A stretch of DNA of 64,000 bases from Prevotella sp. UBA2711 (GTDB taxonomy: Bacteria; Bacteroidota; Bacteroidia; Bacteroidales; Bacteroidaceae), in NCBI GenBank assembly GCA_002354095.1, contig DEKX01000018.1, positions 75,247 to 139,246 on the forward strand, given 5' to 3'. Both the position numbers and the translations under genes were made by a program. Shown here piece after piece: positions 61,538 to 64,000 of this stretch. Within the stretch, counting starts at the first letter, position 1; the number at the start of each line of letters is the position of its first letter. Under the pieces are notes generated by a model. The model had not been told where the DNA came from. It searched no databases and saw only the letters and a program-made list of their open reading frames with translations.

Positions 61538-62821
61538 ATGAAGAAATTCAGATACATCATTCTTTGTCTTGTTGGGCTGCTGACAGCCCAAATGGGGTGG
61601 GCTCAGAGCAAATCGGAGCAACAGATATTGAACGAATTGAAAGTTTATGTTGACAGTATTAAGGTGTTGCGCCAACGTCTTGATTCTGTCAATAAGCTCA
61701 ATGACTCATTGCGTCAGGAGACAGCTGACGATGGTCGCTATTATCGGCTCTTTGCGCCAGCAACGTTCTATCATTCCGGTGCCAACAAAGCATTGTCGCT
61801 CCATCCGAAAACTGGCGATGAAGTGACGGATGCCATCGACGAGGCTATGTTGAATCTCTACCTGAAACGTCCTGACTTGGTGCGCAACACGGAGACCCAT
61901 TTGCGGAAAGTGGGGTCTGTTCGTGAGGATGTCAATACAGAAGTAAAGCAGCATGTAGAACTGGTTGATCAGACTGCGCCAGAGCCTGAGGAACCTCAGA
62001 TAGTGCCCACAGGAATTATGGTGACAAAGCCTAATTTCTGGACATTCAAAGGTGATGGATTCTTGCAATTCCTGCAAAACTACGTCTCAGGAAACTGGTA
62101 CAAAGGTGGTGAGAGCAGTTATTCGGCGGTAGGGGCAGTAACACTGGAAATGAACTATAACGACAAGGATAAGTACACTTGGGAGAATAAGCTGGAAATG
62201 AAACTGGGCATACAAACCTTTCGTTCTGATACTGTTCATAAGTTCAAGACCAATAACGACATTTTGCGTTTCACGAGTAAGTTAGGAATGCAGGCTTCTA
62301 AGAAATGGTATTATAGCCTCCAATTTCTGGCCTATACACAGTTTGCTAAGGGCTATAAGTCGAACGATCCCAAAGTCTATTCCGATTTCTTTTCCCCCTT
62401 CGACCTGAACATCGGTATTGGTATGGAGTATAAAGTGAATGCTTTGAACGGACGCCTAACTGGTACGCTTAACTTCCTGCCTTTAGCCTATAACTTGCGC
62501 TATGTTGGGCGTTCGGCACTTTTCGACGCTTTTGGCACGAAGGGTAAACATGCTTTGCACGAAATGGGTGCTCAGTTTACTGGCGATGTGAAATGGAACA
62601 TAGCCGACCAAGTTACTTGGAAAAGTCGCCTCTATGCCTTTACAGCCTATACCCGAGCTTTGTTAGAGTGGGAAAATCAGATAGAGTTCAAGGTGACGAA
62701 GTATATCTCGGCAAATCTTTTCCTCTATCCCCGTTTTGACGATTCTGCCAAACGCGATGACGAGCATGGTTACTGGCAGTTCCAAGAGTATAGTTCCTTG
62801 GGGCTCTCTTATAACTTTTAG
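61538..62821 (+). CDS. DUF3078 outer-membrane barrel-like protein
   Basis: A 427-residue exported protein found across Bacteroidetes. Signal peptide ends near GWAQ (about 23), followed by a coiled-coil-like stretch (about 25-60; EQQILNELKVYVDSIKVLRQ). The second half is beta-rich, with FLQFLQNYVSGNWYKGGESS, ALEMNYN-like and alternating strands to the terminal SLGLSYNF, whose final Phe suits BAM-dependent insertion. Role unknown. Ends in a shared terminator with the convergent DUF1573 gene. Confidence 0.8.
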   Translation: MKKFRYIILCLVGLLTAQMGWAQSKSEQQILNELKVYVDSIKVLRQRLDSVNKLNDSLRQETADDGRYYRLFAPATFYHSGANKALSLHPKTGDEVTDAIDEAMLNLYLKRPDLVRNTETHLRKVGSVREDVNTEVKQHVELVDQTAPEPEEPQIVPTGIMVTKPNFWTFKGDGFLQFLQNYVSGNWYKGGESSYSAVGAVTLEMNYNDKDKYTWENKLEMKLGIQTFRSDTVHKFKTNNDILRFTSKLGMQASKKWYYSLQFLAYTQFAKGYKSNDPKVYSDFFSPFDLNIGIGMEYKVNALNGRLTGTLNFLPLAYNLRYVGRSALFDAFGTKGKHALHEMGAQFTGDVKWNIADQVTWKSRLYAFTAYTRALLEWENQIEFKVTKYISANLFLYPRFDDSAKRDDEHGYWQFQEYSSLGLSYNF

Positions 62822-62825
62822 CCAT

Positions 62826-62857
62826 AAAAAAGCACTGCTGGATGGCAGTGCTTTTTT
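62826..62857. terminator. Bidirectional terminator between DUF3078 and DUF1573 genes
   Basis: AAAAAAGCACTGC (62826-62838) pairs with GCAGTGCTTTTTT (62845-62857) around a 6-base loop. A and T tracts on both sides make it work on both strands. Confidence 0.92.
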
Positions 62858-62884
62858 CTTATTTTCTCTTCTTACGTCGTCAGT

Positions 62885-63274
62885 TTACTTTGCCTCCGTC
62901 ATATCACCTTCGATGTATAATCGTGTCAGCTCTACGGCACCGTTGGTGCGAACGGTGATGGACTTTTTGAAGTGACCGGGAAATTTGCCTGTACCGTTAT
63001 AGGTAACCTTAATCTGTCCCTTCTCGCCTGGCTGAATAGGAGTCTTTGTGTACTCAGGAACAGTACATCCGCACGAGGCAATAGCCTGATTAATCATCAA
63101 TGGCTGTTCGCCTATATTCGTAAAACTGAACGAACAGGTAACCTTCGGTTCACTTTCTGAGAAAGTTCCGAAGTTGTGAGTTGTCTTGTCGAACTTAATC
63201 TGTGCTGGCTTTTGAGCCATAACTGCTGTCATGCCGCATACCAGCATCAGCGTCATCAGAATGAACTTTTTCAT
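62885..63274 (-). CDS. DUF1573 secreted protein
   Basis: A 129-residue exported Ig-like protein of a Bacteroidetes family. The start is ATG 63274 (MKKFILMTLMLVCGMTAV); a longer reading would begin inside the promoter element at 63308. Signal peptide ends near VMAQ (about 21). Body: IKFDKTTHNFGTFSESEPKV, CSFSFTNIGEQPLMINQAIA, SCGCTVPEYTKTPIQPGEKG, and VTYNGTGKFPGHFKKSITV. The SCGCT motif is the family mark. Function unknown. Confidence 0.88.
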   Translation of the reverse strand: MKKFILMTLMLVCGMTAVMAQKPAQIKFDKTTHNFGTFSESEPKVTCSFSFTNIGEQPLMINQAIASCGCTVPEYTKTPIQPGEKGQIKVTYNGTGKFPGHFKKSITVRTNGAVELTRLYIEGDMTEAK

Positions 63275-63307
63275 CTTCTTTAGTTTCTTTGGGTTTATAA
63301 TCCGGTG

Positions 63308-63315
63308 CAAAAGTA
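63308..63315 (-). promoter_or_regulatory. Promoter -7 element of the DUF1573 gene
   Basis: TACTTTTG on the minus strand, 33 bases before the ATG at 63274. Confidence 0.55.
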
Positions 63316-63432
63316 TATCTTTTCCTGCATACTCGTATCATTTATCGTTAGATTTTTAAGAATTTTTACTTAATAAAACCAAACGGGCTTCACTAAGGCA
63401 AGAAAAAGTCCGTTCGAAAAAAGCCCAATAAA

Positions 63433-63464
63433 TTTGGTGTTTCGCTTAATTTGCACTACCTTTG
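63433..63464 (+). promoter_or_regulatory. Promoter of aspS
   Basis: TTTG at 63433-63436 and TACCTTTG at 63457-63464, 20 bases apart. Leader of about 27 bases to the ATG at 63496; no T-box-like structure fits in it. Confidence 0.7.
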
Positions 63465-63495
63465 CACTCCGAAAACGAAAACATAATATATAAAT

Positions 63496-64000
63496 ATGTA
63501 TAGAACGAATACTTGTGGTGAGCTTAGACTCACCGATGCCGGTAAGGAGGTGACTCTGGCCGGATGGGTACAGAAAACCCGTAAGATGGGTGGCATGACC
63601 TTCGTTGACCTGCGCGATCGTTATGGTATTACACAGTTAGTGTTTGACGAATCAAAGGATGCAGCCCTCTGTGCTGAGGCTAACAAACTGGGGCGCGAAT
63701 GGTGCATTCAGGTAAAGGGTACCGTCAACGAGCGTGAGAGTAAGAACAAGAACATTCCTACAGGTGAAATCGAGATTATCGCCAAGGCTCTGAATGTGCT
63801 GAGCGAGAGTCTGACTCCTCCATTCACCATTGAAGATAATACCGATGGTGGCGATGATATCCGTATGAAGTATCGCTATCTCGACTTGCGCCGTTCTTGT
63901 GTTCGTAAGAACCTGGAGTTGCGTCACCGTATGACGATTCTGATTCGCAATTTCTTGGACAACCTGAACTTTATCGAGGTGGAGACACCTATCTTGATTG
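63496..64000 (+). CDS. aspS: Aspartyl-tRNA synthetase, C-terminus cut by window edge
   Basis: Charges tRNA(Asp). The first 168 residues of roughly 585 are in the window. The N-terminal OB-fold anticodon-binding domain is complete: MYRTNTCGELRLTDAGKEVT, LAGWVQKTRKMGGMTFVDLRDRYG, VNERESKNKNIPTGEIEI. It ends in motif 1 of the class II core: MKYRYLDLRRS, then the helix to NFLDNLNFIEVETPIL. Identity is secure. Confidence 0.97.
   Translation, partial: MYRTNTCGELRLTDAGKEVTLAGWVQKTRKMGGMTFVDLRDRYGITQLVFDESKDAALCAEANKLGREWCIQVKGTVNERESKNKNIPTGEIEIIAKALNVLSESLTPPFTIEDNTDGGDDIRMKYRYLDLRRSCVRKNLELRHRMTILIRNFLDNLNFIEVETPILI

Noticed and set aside
63361..63430. Hairpin between GGGCTT and AAGCCC upstream of aspS
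   Set aside because: The arms are only about six bases with a loop of some 30, and the sequence is upstream of the promoter; probably chance.
63465..63495. T-box or other leader control of aspS
   Set aside because: Only about 31 bases separate the -7 element from the ATG; there is no room for such a structure.

Overview
The window reads as chromosomal DNA of a Bacteroidales bacterium, most likely Prevotella sensu lato (a gut or rumen type is my guess). Reasons: about a dozen and a half genes are preceded by the Bacteroidetes sigma factor -7 motif TAnnTTTG. There is a type IX secretion sorting domain, a complex I operon without nuoE, nuoF and nuoG, a mannobiose 2-epimerase plus mannosylglucose phosphorylase pathway as described in Bacteroides fragilis, and a degenerate hybrid two-component regulator. 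Genes are dense and no intergenic stretch exceeds 300 bases. I see no insertion sequence, prophage, CRISPR array, rRNA or tRNA.

Layout. 1-4076: pgk (cut by the window start, minus), a CobW-type metallochaperone GTPase with an Asp/His-rich tract, and an SLC13-type transporter, closed by a strong hairpin. 4079-8573 (minus): a TonB-dependent receptor, a long inverted repeat, radA and a secreted retropepsin-like protein. 8726-11790 (plus): a substrate-binding-like lipoprotein and a TPR protein. 11759-19638 (minus): a tightly packed run kdsA, kdsD, a huge propeller/AraC regulator that has lost its kinase, a PLD-type cardiolipin synthase and an acyltransferase. 19718-22054 (minus): an MscS-type channel.

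22162-32382 (plus): a BadF-type sugar kinase, then the mannan module: GH5 mannanase, CE7-type esterase, GH26 mannanase, GH130 phosphorylase, GPH-type symporter, mannobiose 2-epimerase and a PafA-like phosphatase. In the inferred route, extracytoplasmic enzymes deacetylate and cut mannan to mannobiose and the symporter imports it. The epimerase then makes mannosyl-glucose, and the phosphorylase yields mannose 1-phosphate and glucose. No SusC/SusD pair is present.

32487-43238: a 69-residue HTH protein with its own terminator, then an 11-gene-equivalent complex I operon nuoA-B-CD-H-I-J-K-L-M-N, ending in a terminator and a non-coding array of 22-bp tandem repeats. 43239-46973 (minus): a tiny secreted T9SS-tail protein, uvrA and a C_GCAxxG_C_C redox protein with overlapping ends. 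47051-53122 (plus): LysM/periplasmic-binding protein, beta-barrel protein, POT peptide transporter, NhaC antiporter and a secreted endonuclease/phosphatase. 53115-61406 (minus): yidC, DUF1846, S9 peptidase, stand-alone transpeptidase and MFS transporter. 61538-64000: DUF3078 barrel protein, DUF1573 protein (minus) and the start of aspS.

The most unusual signals are the kinase-less HTCS-like regulator inside the Kdo operon, the 22-bp repeat array after nuoN, the 8-bp repeat tract encoding the signal peptide of the transpeptidase, and a scatter of 7- and 8-bp microsatellites across the window.
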